A stretch of DNA of 64,000 nucleotides from Bifidobacterium breve (GTDB taxonomy: Bacteria > Actinomycetota > Thermoleophilia > Solirubrobacterales > Solirubrobacteraceae), in NCBI GenBank assembly GCA_945889475.1, contig CAMDBT010000003.1, forward strand, positions 1-64,000, given 5' to 3'. A program made the position numbers and the translations under genes. Of this stretch, positions 28,399 through 37,251 are shown one piece after another (position 1 is the stretch's first letter; the number at the start of each line of letters is the position of its first letter). Under the pieces are notes generated by a model. It was given only the letters and a program-made list of their open reading frames with translations, was not told the origin of the DNA and made no database searches.

Positions 28399-28790
28399 CC
28401 GCTGACGATGATCTCGCCGACTTTTTGTTCGGCGATCTGAAGCGTCACCTCGAAGCTCCCGCTACTGGGCGCAACGAGGACAATTCCGCCTGGGACATCT
28501 GGTCCGACGGGGAAGCTCAGCCCCAAGCCGTCGATCAGGGCGATGTCGGGCGTAGCAGCGCGGACCTCGAGTTTCAGCCGTTGGCCGGCCTTCACTTTCA
28601 CCACGCTGTCCGCCGGCATTACCGCGCTGACTTCGCCATCTGCTTCAGCAGGCGCCGAGGCGGCAGCCGGCCCGGTCGCTGGCGCTGCCGTCTTAGAAGG
28701 TTGCTGCTCGGAGCTGCTGCGCAGTGACGAGAGACCGCTGAGCAGAAGCACCAGTACCGCCAACAAGATCAGCAAGCCGCGTCCGCGCAT
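28395..28790 (-). CDS. membrane-anchored protein with beta-rich C-terminal domain
   Basis: 131 aa; RGLLILLAVLVLLLSGL TM then SVVKVKAGQRLKLEVRAATPD...VAPSSGSFEVTLQ. Confidence 0.75.
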   Translation of the reverse strand: MRGRGLLILLAVLVLLLSGLSSLRSSSEQQPSKTAAPATGPAAASAPAEADGEVSAVMPADSVVKVKAGQRLKLEVRAATPDIALIDGLGLSFPVGPDVPGGIVLVAPSSGSFEVTLQIAEQKVGEIIVSG

Positions 28791-28842
28791 CTGAGGATTG
28801 TGACCGATTCTTGGTCGAGAACGCTCGTGATCTACTTTTCTC

Positions 28843-29460
28843 GTGCCGCTAACTCTCTCGCTGATCGCACCGCTGGCGCTGCTCGGCGCGCTGCTCGGAC
28901 TGATTCTCGAACGGCTCGCGGCACTATTCAGCGGAGCCCTGCCGCGGGTCGGCCCGAGGACCCTAGTTTCGGCGCTCGCAGCGAGCGTTCTGGCGTTGAT
29001 GTTGGCGTTCTCGGCGCGATCGCTGCTGCAGTTCACGCTGGCCGCCGTACTGCTCGGCGTACTGTTCGTCGCGACGCTGACCGACCTTCAGACCCGCCGG
29101 ATCCCGAACCACTTAACCGCTGGCGGGCTAGCGCTGATCATCGCCATAACGGTGCTTTTCGAGCCCGGCTTGGTGCCCGAGCGGCTCTTCTTCTCACTTC
29201 TGCTCTTCACATTCTTCCTCGCTGCGGCGGTCATCCGACCCGGAGGCCTCGGCCTCGGCGACGTAAAACTCGTGGCAGTCATCGGAGCGGCGCTGGGCCC
29301 GGCTAGCGTCGCCGCCGTCGGGCTCGCTCTCGCGGCGGGAGCAGTCGTCGGAGCGGCGATCGCCCTACCGCGCGGGTGGAAGCAGGCACGAGCCGCCACG
29401 CTCCCGCTGGCGCCGTTCTTGGCTGCCGGTTCGGTCGTGATCGTGCTGCTCAACGGTTGA
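28843..29460 (+). CDS. A24 family prepilin peptidase (short form)
   Basis: TDLQTRRIPNHL and GLGLGDVKLVAVIGA (GxGD aspartyl protease). Confidence 0.93.
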   Translation: MPLTLSLIAPLALLGALLGLILERLAALFSGALPRVGPRTLVSALAASVLALMLAFSARSLLQFTLAAVLLGVLFVATLTDLQTRRIPNHLTAGGLALIIAITVLFEPGLVPERLFFSLLLFTFFLAAAVIRPGGLGLGDVKLVAVIGAALGPASVAAVGLALAAGAVVGAAIALPRGWKQARAATLPLAPFLAAGSVVIVLLNG

Positions 29461-29506
29461 AGCCGCCCGCCTTGAGGGCTTGCTGCTCGCTAGCCTGCCT
29501 TTGACA

Positions 29507-30676
29507 ATGGCAATTTCGCTGACAACCGCCGGAGAGTCCCATGGCCCCGGCCTCACCTGCATCGTCGAAGGGCTCCCGGCTGGGCTGGAGGTCGACCGCA
29601 GTGCGCTTGACGCCGACCTCGCGCGGCGCCAGCTCGGCCACGGGCGCGGCGGACGGATGAAGATCGAGAGCGACGCCGCCAAGGTGACCGCGGGCATTCG
29701 TCACGGCCGCCTGCTCGGGGGACCGGTCGCGCTGCAGGTGATTAACCGCGATTTCGCGAATTGGGAAGAACGGATGAGCCCATGGCCGGTGGAGGCCGAC
29801 GTGCCGGAAGTGCACCTTCCGCGCCCCGGTCACGCCGACCTGGTCGGCGCATGGAAGTACGGCGCTAGCGACATCCGTGACATTCTCGAGCGCGCCAGCG
29901 CCCGTGAAACCGCCGCACGGGTTGCCGGTGGTGCGCTCTGCCGCCAGTTTCTCGCCGCGATGGGCGTGACGATCCGCTCGCACGTCGTTCGCATCGGCAC
30001 CGTTGCGACGGCGGACGGCGGCGATCCGTTGACGGCCGCCGACTTCGACGGCGTGGACGACGACCCGGTTCGCTGCCTCGACGGCCAGGTCAGCGCGCAG
30101 ATGGTCGAGCACATCAACGTTCAGCGCAAAGCGAACGAGTCGATCGGCGGAACATTTGAGGTTGTCGTCTTCGGACTCGTTCCAGGCGTCGGCTCTCATG
30201 TCTCTTGGAAAACGCGGCTCGACGGGCAGATCGCTGGCGCGATTTGCTCAATTCAAGCCGTCAAAGGCGCGGCGCTCGGTGACGGTTGGGATCTGCCCGC
30301 GCGTCCGGGCTCCGAGGCGCACGATGAAATCTTCTACTCGCCGGAGCGCGGCTACTACCGCGAAACAAATCGCGCCGGCGGCCTCGAGGGCGGTATGACG
30401 ACAGGCGAGCCGCTAATCGCGCGGGGAGCGATGAAACCGCTGCCGACGTTGACGAAACCGCTTCGTTCGGTCGACATCAGTACGCGTCAACCGGCTGAGG
30501 CGCTGCGTGAACGGACCGACTCCTGCACCGTCCCGGCGGCTGGCGTCGTAGCCGAAGCGATGGTCGCCTTCGTCTTGGCCGACGCTTACCGCGAGAAATT
30601 CGGCGGCGACCACATCGACGATGCGCGCGCTGCCCTAGCCAGCTACTGCGAGCGGATCGCATGGATCCCGCGCTAA
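29507..30676 (+). CDS. aroC: chorismate synthase
   Basis: TTAGESHGPGLTCIVEGLPAGL, RHGRLLGGPVALQV, RPGHADLVGAWKYG, GGLEGGMTTGEP. Confidence 0.96.
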   Translation: MAISLTTAGESHGPGLTCIVEGLPAGLEVDRSALDADLARRQLGHGRGGRMKIESDAAKVTAGIRHGRLLGGPVALQVINRDFANWEERMSPWPVEADVPEVHLPRPGHADLVGAWKYGASDIRDILERASARETAARVAGGALCRQFLAAMGVTIRSHVVRIGTVATADGGDPLTAADFDGVDDDPVRCLDGQVSAQMVEHINVQRKANESIGGTFEVVVFGLVPGVGSHVSWKTRLDGQIAGAICSIQAVKGAALGDGWDLPARPGSEAHDEIFYSPERGYYRETNRAGGLEGGMTTGEPLIARGAMKPLPTLTKPLRSVDISTRQPAEALRERTDSCTVPAAGVVAEAMVAFVLADAYREKFGGDHIDDARAALASYCERIAWIPR

Positions 30677-32196
30677 ACAGATCACTCGTATTCATTGGCT
30701 TCATGGGGGCCGGGAAGTCGACCGCCGCTCGCCTCAGCGCCGAGCTGCTTGGCAGCCCCTGGAGCGATAGCGACGAGATTATCGAGCAGCGAAGTGGATT
30801 GACTGCCGCTCAACACTTCGACGCTCACGGCGAAGCCGCCTTCCGCGTGGCGGAAGAGGAGGCAGTCCTCGAGCTGCTTTCAGGGCCGCCGCAAGTGATT
30901 TCGCTCGGTGGAGGCTCGCTTGGCTCGGCCGCTGTGATTGAGGCGCTAGGCGGACACGTCACAGTGCTGCTCGACGTTGATCTCGACCTAGCCTGGGAGC
31001 GGATTCAAGGCAGCGAGCGCCCGCTCGGACGGGATCGCGCCGGCTTCGAGTACCTTTTCCGCGAACGAGAGTACGTCTACCGAGAGCTCGGGGACGTCAA
31101 CCTCTCGACCAGCGACCCGGAAGTGATCGAAGCGGCGTTGCCATCGCTGCTGGCAATGGCCCATGGAACTGCTGGATCGTTGCGCCTGCTTTGGGCAGCA
31201 GGCGCGGGTGGCGGCTACCCAGTCTGGGTCGGCGAAGGCGCACTGATGGCCGCGCCGTGGCCGCTCCCAGATGAGTCTCGACGCTTCGTGATCAGCGACA
31301 GTAACGTCGCCGAGCTTTACGGCGGCGACGTGCCCCTTATCGCAGGCTTGATCGAGTTTGCGGCCGGCGAGGAGTTCAAGACGCTGGCCACCGCGGAGAC
31401 CGTCTGGGATGCGCTAGTCGAGCAGAAGGCGACGCGAGCCGATCACATCGTCGCCGTCGGCGGCGGAGTCGTCGGCGACCTCGCGGGCTTCTGCGCCGCA
31501 GGCTTTCAGCGCGGTATTCCGGTGATTCACGTGCCAACGACGCTCGTCGCGCAGGTCGACTCGGCCTTCGGCGGTAAGACCGGTGTAGACCTCCCACAGG
31601 CGAAGAATTACGTCGGCGCCTATCACCAGCCAGCGGCGGTCATCGTCGATCCGGCAAAGCTCGCAACGCTCCCGGCCGATGAGATGGCGGCCGGTTACGC
31701 CGAGGTCGTCAAGACGGCGTTGATCGGCGGCGGCCTGCTGTGGGAGCGCGTCAGCGGCGGCGACCCAGTAGACGAGCAGATTATCCGCGAATGCGCGCGG
31801 ATCAAGATTGGCGTCGTCGCTAGCGACGAACGCGATGGCGGTCCACGTCAGAAGCTCAACCTCGGGCACACGATCGGCCACGCGATAGAGACCGCAACCG
31901 GCTACGCGCAGCTCCGCCACGGCGAAGCAGTCTCGCTTGGCTTGCTCGCCGCGTTACGGATCTCAGAAGCCCCAGCGCTGCGTGAGCAGGTGGCAGCGAT
32001 TCTCGCCGGCGCTGGCCTGCCAACGGGGCTCCCCGGATTGGATGTCGAAGCGGTTCTTGCTGCCACCGCGCTTGACAAGAAGCGCCTTAGCGGCCCAGTG
32101 CCGTTTGTCTGCTGCAGCGCGCCGGGGGAGGTCCACTACGGAGTGTCGGTTGAGCCGGAACTCGTCCGCGCGGCGGTCGAAGAACTCGCAGTCTGA
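30661..32196 (+). CDS. aroKB: bifunctional shikimate kinase / 3-dehydroquinate synthase
   Basis: N-term IGFMGAGKSTAARLSAELL (P-loop SK), ISLGGGSL; C-term VAVGGGVVGDLAGFCA, HVPTTLVAQVDSAFGGKTGVDLPQAKN, LNLGHTIGHAIE (DHQS). Confidence 0.95.
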   Translation: MDPALNRSLVFIGFMGAGKSTAARLSAELLGSPWSDSDEIIEQRSGLTAAQHFDAHGEAAFRVAEEEAVLELLSGPPQVISLGGGSLGSAAVIEALGGHVTVLLDVDLDLAWERIQGSERPLGRDRAGFEYLFREREYVYRELGDVNLSTSDPEVIEAALPSLLAMAHGTAGSLRLLWAAGAGGGYPVWVGEGALMAAPWPLPDESRRFVISDSNVAELYGGDVPLIAGLIEFAAGEEFKTLATAETVWDALVEQKATRADHIVAVGGGVVGDLAGFCAAGFQRGIPVIHVPTTLVAQVDSAFGGKTGVDLPQAKNYVGAYHQPAAVIVDPAKLATLPADEMAAGYAEVVKTALIGGGLLWERVSGGDPVDEQIIRECARIKIGVVASDERDGGPRQKLNLGHTIGHAIETATGYAQLRHGEAVSLGLLAALRISEAPALREQVAAILAGAGLPTGLPGLDVEAVLAATALDKKRLSGPVPFVCCSAPGEVHYGVSVEPELVRAAVEELAV

Positions 32197-32229
32197 CGGG
32201 CGCCCGCCCAACGTGGCAAACTGGCAGAC

Positions 32230-32685
32230 GTGCTCGCCCATAACCGCATCGCAGTACTTCATGGTGTCAATCTCGATCAGCTAGGTCGCCGCGATCCAGC
32301 GATCTACGGTGAGCTCGATTACGACCGCCTGACGCAGCGAATCGGCGAGTACGCCGCGGAGTTAGAGCTTTCAGCGCAGTTCTTTCAGACCAACTTCGAG
32401 GGTGAGCTGGTCGAGCATCTGCATCGTGTCAACGACATCGCCGACGCGATCATCATCAACCCTGGGGCTTGGACGCACTACTCCTACGCGATTCGCGACG
32501 CGGTTGAGATCGCCGCTCTCCCGACGGTCGAGGTGCACTTAAGCGATGTTCAGAACCGTGAAGAATTTCGCCGCAACTCTGTGATCAGCGAGATCTGCCT
32601 GATGACCGTCAGCGGCCAGGGTGTTGACGGATATCGGTCGGCGCTCGAGGTTTTACGCGACAACCTCGCGGCTGCGGCGAACTAG
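32230..32685 (+). CDS. aroQ: type II 3-dehydroquinate dehydratase
   Basis: VLHGVNLDQLGRRDP, FQTNFEGELVEHLH, INPGAWTHYSYAIRDAV, EVHLSD. Confidence 0.95.
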   Translation: MLAHNRIAVLHGVNLDQLGRRDPAIYGELDYDRLTQRIGEYAAELELSAQFFQTNFEGELVEHLHRVNDIADAIIINPGAWTHYSYAIRDAVEIAALPTVEVHLSDVQNREEFRRNSVISEICLMTVSGQGVDGYRSALEVLRDNLAAAAN

Positions 32686-33791
32686 TGCCTGAGCGGATCG
32701 AGCGGCTCGCCGAGCAGGTTGCGGCCGCCGGATTTGACTGGCTACTCGTCTCGGCGCCGCTCAACGTGCGTTGGTTGACTGGCTTCACCGGCAGCAACGC
32801 GGTCGCGCTCTGCCCGGCCGCCCCAGGTCGAAACCCGGCCGTCCTGCTGACCGATTTTCGTTACACCGAGCAGGCCGCCGAGCAGGCGCCAAGCGCTTGG
32901 CAAATCGAGATTGCCAGCAACGATCTGCTCGGCCCGGGGCTGGCCGAAAAGTTCCCGCTGTCCGACGTTGATCAAAGCGGGTACGGAACAGTCGGTTACG
33001 ACGACACGCACGTAACGGTCGCGCAGCTCGCCGCCCTGCGAACGGCGTTCGATCAGCGGGCCGACTTCGAGCCGCTGAGTGGCAGCGTCGAGGCCTTGCG
33101 AGTGATAAAGAGCGCAGCCGAGGTGGAGAAGATCCGCGCTGCGGCCAATCTGGCCGACGCGGCGATGGTGGAGCTACTGGAAGTCGGAATCGTCGGTCGC
33201 AGCGAGGTTGACGTCGCGCTTGCCTTGGAGTTGGCAATCCGGCGGCTTGGTGCGCAGGAACTGAGTTTTCCGCCGATCGTCGCAGCGGGCGCACATGGCG
33301 CGCTGCCGCACGCCGAGCCGCGAGAGGTAACGATCGAGAAGGGGCAGATGGTGACGCTCGACTGGGGGGCGAGGCTCGACGGCTACTGCTCTGATTGCAC
33401 GCGCACCTTCCTAACAGGCGAGCTCGACGAGGTGCAGCAGCGGATCTACGACGTTGTGCTCGATGCGCAGCTTGCGGCGGTCGCTGCGGTAGAAGCGGGG
33501 CCAACCGGGCGCGAAGTTGACCTAGTCGCGCGCACGATCATCGATTCAGCTGGCTTCGGCGAAAACTTTGGCCACGGCCTCGGCCATGGCGTCGGCCTCG
33601 ACGTCCACGAGGCGCCGCGGCTTTCCCGCAAAGGCGACACGCCGCTGGAAGCGGGAATGATCGTCACGGTCGAACCGGGGATCTACGTCGCCGGCCTCTG
33701 TGGCGTGCGAATTGAGGACCTTCTGCTGGTCACCGCCGACGGTAGCGAAGCGCTGAGCAGCCTCCCGAAAGAGCCTCAGGTAGTTATCTGA
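32685..33791 (+). CDS. pepQ: Xaa-Pro peptidase (M24B)
   Basis: TLDWGARLDGYCSDCTRTF, GHGLGHGVGLDVHEAP, VTVEPGIY metal ligands. Confidence 0.94.
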   Translation: MPERIERLAEQVAAAGFDWLLVSAPLNVRWLTGFTGSNAVALCPAAPGRNPAVLLTDFRYTEQAAEQAPSAWQIEIASNDLLGPGLAEKFPLSDVDQSGYGTVGYDDTHVTVAQLAALRTAFDQRADFEPLSGSVEALRVIKSAAEVEKIRAAANLADAAMVELLEVGIVGRSEVDVALALELAIRRLGAQELSFPPIVAAGAHGALPHAEPREVTIEKGQMVTLDWGARLDGYCSDCTRTFLTGELDEVQQRIYDVVLDAQLAAVAAVEAGPTGREVDLVARTIIDSAGFGENFGHGLGHGVGLDVHEAPRLSRKGDTPLEAGMIVTVEPGIYVAGLCGVRIEDLLLVTADGSEALSSLPKEPQVVI

Positions 33792-34533
33792 CCGGCGGGC
33801 TTGCCGGTGCGGCTGTCGCAGGCGCAATTGCAGCGTTGTTGCGGAGGAAGGCCCAACCACAGCCGCCTAGGAAAATCAGAGTTGCCAGCGGCGGCAGTAT
33901 CTCCAGCGCTTCAACAGCAGCTAGTTCGATCAGCTCAGCGAGGCCACCGTAAAGCAGGTAGCTGGCGAGGATTAGCACGAGCAGGCCGGTTACCAGAAAG
34001 AAGCGGCGGAGGTCGAGCCTCAGGCTCCCGCGATAGATCGCAACTCCCAGACCAACCGCGACGACGCATCCAAGCACGCCACCGATCAACGTGGCGGCCG
34101 CGCCGCTGTCGCCGACGGAGACGAACAGGAAGAGTGCGGTCTCGAAACCTTCACGCGCGACGGTGACAAACGCAACCGCTGCTAGCGCAAACGTGCCTCC
34201 TGTGGAGATCGCTGTGTCGACGCGGTTGTGAAGGTCTGCGCCTAGCGTGACGGCCTGACGGCGCATCCAGAAGACCATCCCCGTGAGGACGGCGCAGGCG
34301 AGCAACATCGTGACCGCCTCGAACGCCACTTCGGCATCTCCCTCCAAACTACCGACCGCCGCGAAAAGGATCGTCGCAGCGGTTGCGCTCACCAGCACCG
34401 CAGCCGCTGTGCCTTGCCAAACAGCACGCCCGTGGCTCTCCAACTGCCCAGTGCGATTCAAGAACGCCAAGATTAGGCCGACGATCAGGCTCGCTTCGAA
34501 GGTCTCGCGCAGAGTAATTAGAAACGCGCCCAC
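33784..34533 (-). CDS. FTR1 family iron permease
   Basis: TLRETFEASLIVGLIL and VAREGFETALFLF (two RExxE motifs), 7 TM; GTG start after GGGGG. Confidence 0.93.
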   Translation of the reverse strand: MGAFLITLRETFEASLIVGLILAFLNRTGQLESHGRAVWQGTAAAVLVSATAATILFAAVGSLEGDAEVAFEAVTMLLACAVLTGMVFWMRRQAVTLGADLHNRVDTAISTGGTFALAAVAFVTVAREGFETALFLFVSVGDSGAAATLIGGVLGCVVAVGLGVAIYRGSLRLDLRRFFLVTGLLVLILASYLLYGGLAELIELAAVEALEILPPLATLIFLGGCGWAFLRNNAAIAPATAAPASPPVR

Positions 34534-34565
34534 GAGCCCCCGTCTGTTCGTAGTCCAGCCATCTC

Positions 34566-34584
34566 TTAGGAGACCCTAACATAA
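34566..34584. promoter_or_regulatory. putative DtxR/IdeR-type operator upstream of FTR1 gene
   Basis: TTAGGAGACCCTAACATAA; 14/18 non-central matches to the DtxR/IdeR consensus TTAGGTTAG-C/G-CTAACCTAA, 33-51 nt upstream of the GTG. Confidence 0.6.
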
Positions 34585-34661
34585 ACCAACGTGTGAGGTC
34601 GGGTATGACTTGGTCGGCTACCTGCGCCGCTTGATCTAGCAGCCAATAGAATTCGATTGCT

Positions 34662-35483
34662 GTGGCTCGTTTCTTTACAGCACTGGCGGCGCTGCTTGCA
34701 GTCGGCGCGCTTCTAATTGCTCCGGCGCAGGCAAGCGCGAGAAGTCAAACGACGGCCGAACGGATCGTTGCGATCGCGCAGCAGGAGTTAGCGCGCGGCG
34801 TTCACGAGCTTCCGATGGGCTCCAACAAAGGCGCGCGGATCAAGATGTACGGCCTCGCCACCCAGGAGCCGCTGCGCTACTACCCGGCAGCGTGGTGCGC
34901 CTATTTCACCTCATGGGTAACGCTGCAGGCCGGCGCGCCAAGTGGCTGGGACGGGCTTGGCGACGGGCTCGTCCCGCGGCTGCGCGATTGGGGTCATCGA
35001 ACGGGAATCTGGCGCACGCTGCCACGGCCCGGCGACCTGATCGCTTTCCCACAGCACATCGGCATCGTCGAAAGCCTTCAACCGCACGGGCTCGTCACAA
35101 CGATCGAAGGCAACACCGGTAACGCTGTCCGCCGCCGTCTACGTCTTGTCAAGAGCGCCACCGGCTTCATCAGGGTCGCCGCGCTCAACCCACCGATCCC
35201 AGTCCTGACCGCTCCAAGCGACACCGTCTACCGCACCGAACCGGTGACGCTCAGGGTGACCAACAGATCAGCGGTACAGCGCGCGATCAAGAGCTACCGC
35301 TGGGATCTAAACGGCGACGGCAGATGGGATCAGACCACGACCGTCGGCCAGATAACGCTGGCCTTCCCGGAGAACGGTGTCTTCCCACTGACGGTGCAGC
35401 TTGTTGACGTCAATGGCGCCTCGGGGAAGACGACGATCAGCCTCACTGTCGTCAATCGCCCCGGCGCTGTCAGCGCCGGCTGA
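34662..35483 (+). CDS. secreted CHAP-like amidase/peptidase with PKD-like C-terminal domain
   Basis: Signal peptide; WCAYFTSWV...PRPGDLIAF..HIGIVES..IEGNT (CHAP Cys/His pattern); SYRWDLNGDGRWDQ PKD motif. Confidence 0.87.
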   Translation: MARFFTALAALLAVGALLIAPAQASARSQTTAERIVAIAQQELARGVHELPMGSNKGARIKMYGLATQEPLRYYPAAWCAYFTSWVTLQAGAPSGWDGLGDGLVPRLRDWGHRTGIWRTLPRPGDLIAFPQHIGIVESLQPHGLVTTIEGNTGNAVRRRLRLVKSATGFIRVAALNPPIPVLTAPSDTVYRTEPVTLRVTNRSAVQRAIKSYRWDLNGDGRWDQTTTVGQITLAFPENGVFPLTVQLVDVNGASGKTTISLTVVNRPGAVSAG

Positions 35484-35589
35484 TCAGCGGTGGTCGCTCG
35501 GTGCGGCCGCGGCTGACGCTGCCGACGATCACATCGCCTCTTTCAATTTCGAAGTACCTCGGTGCGCCCGCGGCGTATAAGCTCCGCGA

Positions 35590-36372
35590 ATGCTTGAGGC
35601 TGGCGCATTCGCGGCGATCGGCCAGGCCGCTCTCGTTGTCGGCGGCCTGCTCGTCTGGCGCTTTCGAACCCTGACTCGTGCCGTGGTCGTCGGTTCGCTG
35701 ATGGCATTTGGTGCCGGCGCTGTGATCTCCGCGGTCAGCACCGACCTAGTCGCGGTTGCCTACGACGAGGCGGGCGCAGGAGCCACTGCGCTCGGGATCG
35801 GCATCGGCGGCCTTGGATATTTCCTGATCATCACGCTGCTGGAGCGCAGCGGCGCGCGCGAAAAGCCAGAGGCACCGTTGGAAGCGGCGGTCGAGAAGTC
35901 CCCGGACGGCGAAGTTGCGGCCGCCAGCCCCACCGAGGCCCGGAACCTGTTTGTCGGAATGGTGATTGACGGAGTGCCAGAGTCGGTCGCGGTTGGACTG
36001 AGCCTGCATTTGGGGTCGGTCGGGATATCGCTCGCGCTCGTGGGATCGATCTTCATCGCCGGACTTCCCGAGGCAATTGGCGTTGCGGCGGCGCTGCTTG
36101 CGGGTGGCTATTCGATCTCCAAGATTCTGATTCGCTTCGGGATTGTTGTTGTGATCGGCGCCGTCTCCGGCGTCCTCGGCTATCAGGCGCTGTACGGGCA
36201 GAACCCCGAACTGATTGCTCTGATTCAGGCGATCGCCGCCGGGGCGCTGCTGGTAGTGGTTGTGAACGAGATGGTCCCGATCGCGATCCGGGGAATCCAG
36301 CGCTGGGCCGGGGTCATCGCTGCATCAGGCTTTGTCTTCTCGGCTGCGATCACCTGGATCTCTGGCGGCTGA
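35590..36372 (+). CDS. ZIP family metal transporter
   Basis: VGMVIDGVPESVAVGLSL and FIAGLPEAIGVAAAL (ZIP TM4/5-like). Confidence 0.83.
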   Translation: MLEAGAFAAIGQAALVVGGLLVWRFRTLTRAVVVGSLMAFGAGAVISAVSTDLVAVAYDEAGAGATALGIGIGGLGYFLIITLLERSGAREKPEAPLEAAVEKSPDGEVAAASPTEARNLFVGMVIDGVPESVAVGLSLHLGSVGISLALVGSIFIAGLPEAIGVAAALLAGGYSISKILIRFGIVVVIGAVSGVLGYQALYGQNPELIALIQAIAAGALLVVVVNEMVPIAIRGIQRWAGVIAASGFVFSAAITWISGG

Positions 36373-36397
36373 GCGATCGCGCTACCGGGGGGAAGTA

Positions 36398-36471
36398 AGC
36401 GGCTGAAGGGACTCGAACCCTCGACCTTCTGCATGGCAAGCAGACGCTCTAGCCAACTGAGCTACAGCCGC
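36398..36471 (-). tRNA. tRNA-Gly (GCC)
   Basis: Reverse complement GCGGCTGTAGCTCAGTTGGCTAGAGCGTCTGCTTGCCATGCAGAAGGTCGAGGGTTCGAGTCCCTTCAGCCGCT; anticodon loop TTGCCAT. Confidence 0.95.
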
Positions 36472-36504
36472 AGTGACGGCGGAGTATAGAGCGCGGCAAG
36501 GCCG

Positions 36505-36921
36505 CTAGGGGACGACGTCCAGTCGCGCGATCGCAGTCCCGGGGTGGAGCTCGATCTCGAAGCGACCGGTGTGCTTGGCGACGAAGACAAACTTGGCCGG
36601 ATCGCCCGGGGCCGCGGTCTTCTCTATGTCGTAGCCGTGAACGTGGACTTCAGCCTCCGCGCCGTCGGTCGTTACCGTGAGGCTGACAGTCGAGCCTTGC
36701 TTGTAGGTCAGCTCCGCGGCGCCACCGACCGGTTCGCCGCCTTCAATCGCGATCGTCCGGGTGTTCGGCTGCGCGGCTGTTGTTTCGGTGGCGGTTTTCG
36801 CCTCCGAAGTGGTGGTCGACGCTGGCGGGGTCTGCCTCTGCTTTGGCTCTAGAAGCAGGAAACCGACGACCATCACAGCGGCAGCGGCGAGCAGGATCGG
36901 TAGCGCTCGCTTGGGGGTCAC
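36505..36921 (-). CDS. membrane-anchored cupredoxin-like protein
   Basis: N-terminal TM; VHVHGYDIEKTAAPGDPAKFVFVAKHTGRFEIELH. Confidence 0.78.
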   Translation of the reverse strand: MTPKRALPILLAAAAVMVVGFLLLEPKQRQTPPASTTTSEAKTATETTAAQPNTRTIAIEGGEPVGGAAELTYKQGSTVSLTVTTDGAEAEVHVHGYDIEKTAAPGDPAKFVFVAKHTGRFEIELHPGTAIARLDVVP

Positions 36922-36961
36922 TCCCGGCAGCGTAATCGAAGCTGGCTCGCGACGGCGGTCA

Positions 36962-37032
36962 AGGCGACGACCGGAATCGAACCGGTGTACGCGGCTTTGC
37001 AGGCCGCTGCGTAGCCACTCCGCCACGTCGCC
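36962..37032 (-). tRNA. tRNA-Cys (GCA)
   Basis: Reverse complement GGCGACGTGGCGGAGTGGCTACGCAGCGGCCTGCAAAGCCGCGTACACCGGTTCGATTCCGGTCGTCGCCT; anticodon GCA. Confidence 0.95.
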
Positions 37033-37116
37033 ACTGGCCTGCCAGCCTAGCGGTCGGTAGCTAATCTGCGGGCTGCCCCCGACCGCTACTCGTTGATACG
37101 CTTGCGGTTCTTCCCA

Positions 37117-37189
37117 GGGCGATTAGCTCAGCTGGGAGAGCGCCGCCTCGACAAGGCGGAGGTCACTGGTTCGAGCCCAGTATCGCCCA
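37117..37189 (+). tRNA. tRNA-Val (GAC)
   Basis: GGGCGATTAGCTCAGCTGGGAGAGCGCCGCCTCGACAAGGCGGAGGTCACTGGTTCGAGCCCAGTATCGCCCA; anticodon loop TCGACAA. Confidence 0.95.
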
Positions 37190-37204
37190 TCGGTTCCAAG
37201 CTCA

Positions 37205-37235
37205 GGCCCCGTTTGGTTAGCTTGTGATCGGGGCC
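37205..37235. terminator. U-less hairpin between tRNA-Val and convergent gene
   Basis: GGCCCCG-17 nt loop-CGGGGCC perfect 7-bp stem (extendable with one bulge); no poly-T. Confidence 0.4.
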
Positions 37236-37251
37236 CTGGCGGGTCTCGCGG

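Noticed and set aside
36398-37189. tRNA cluster as integrated element attachment site
   Set aside because: No integrase, transposase or duplicated tRNA 3' fragment seen within the window
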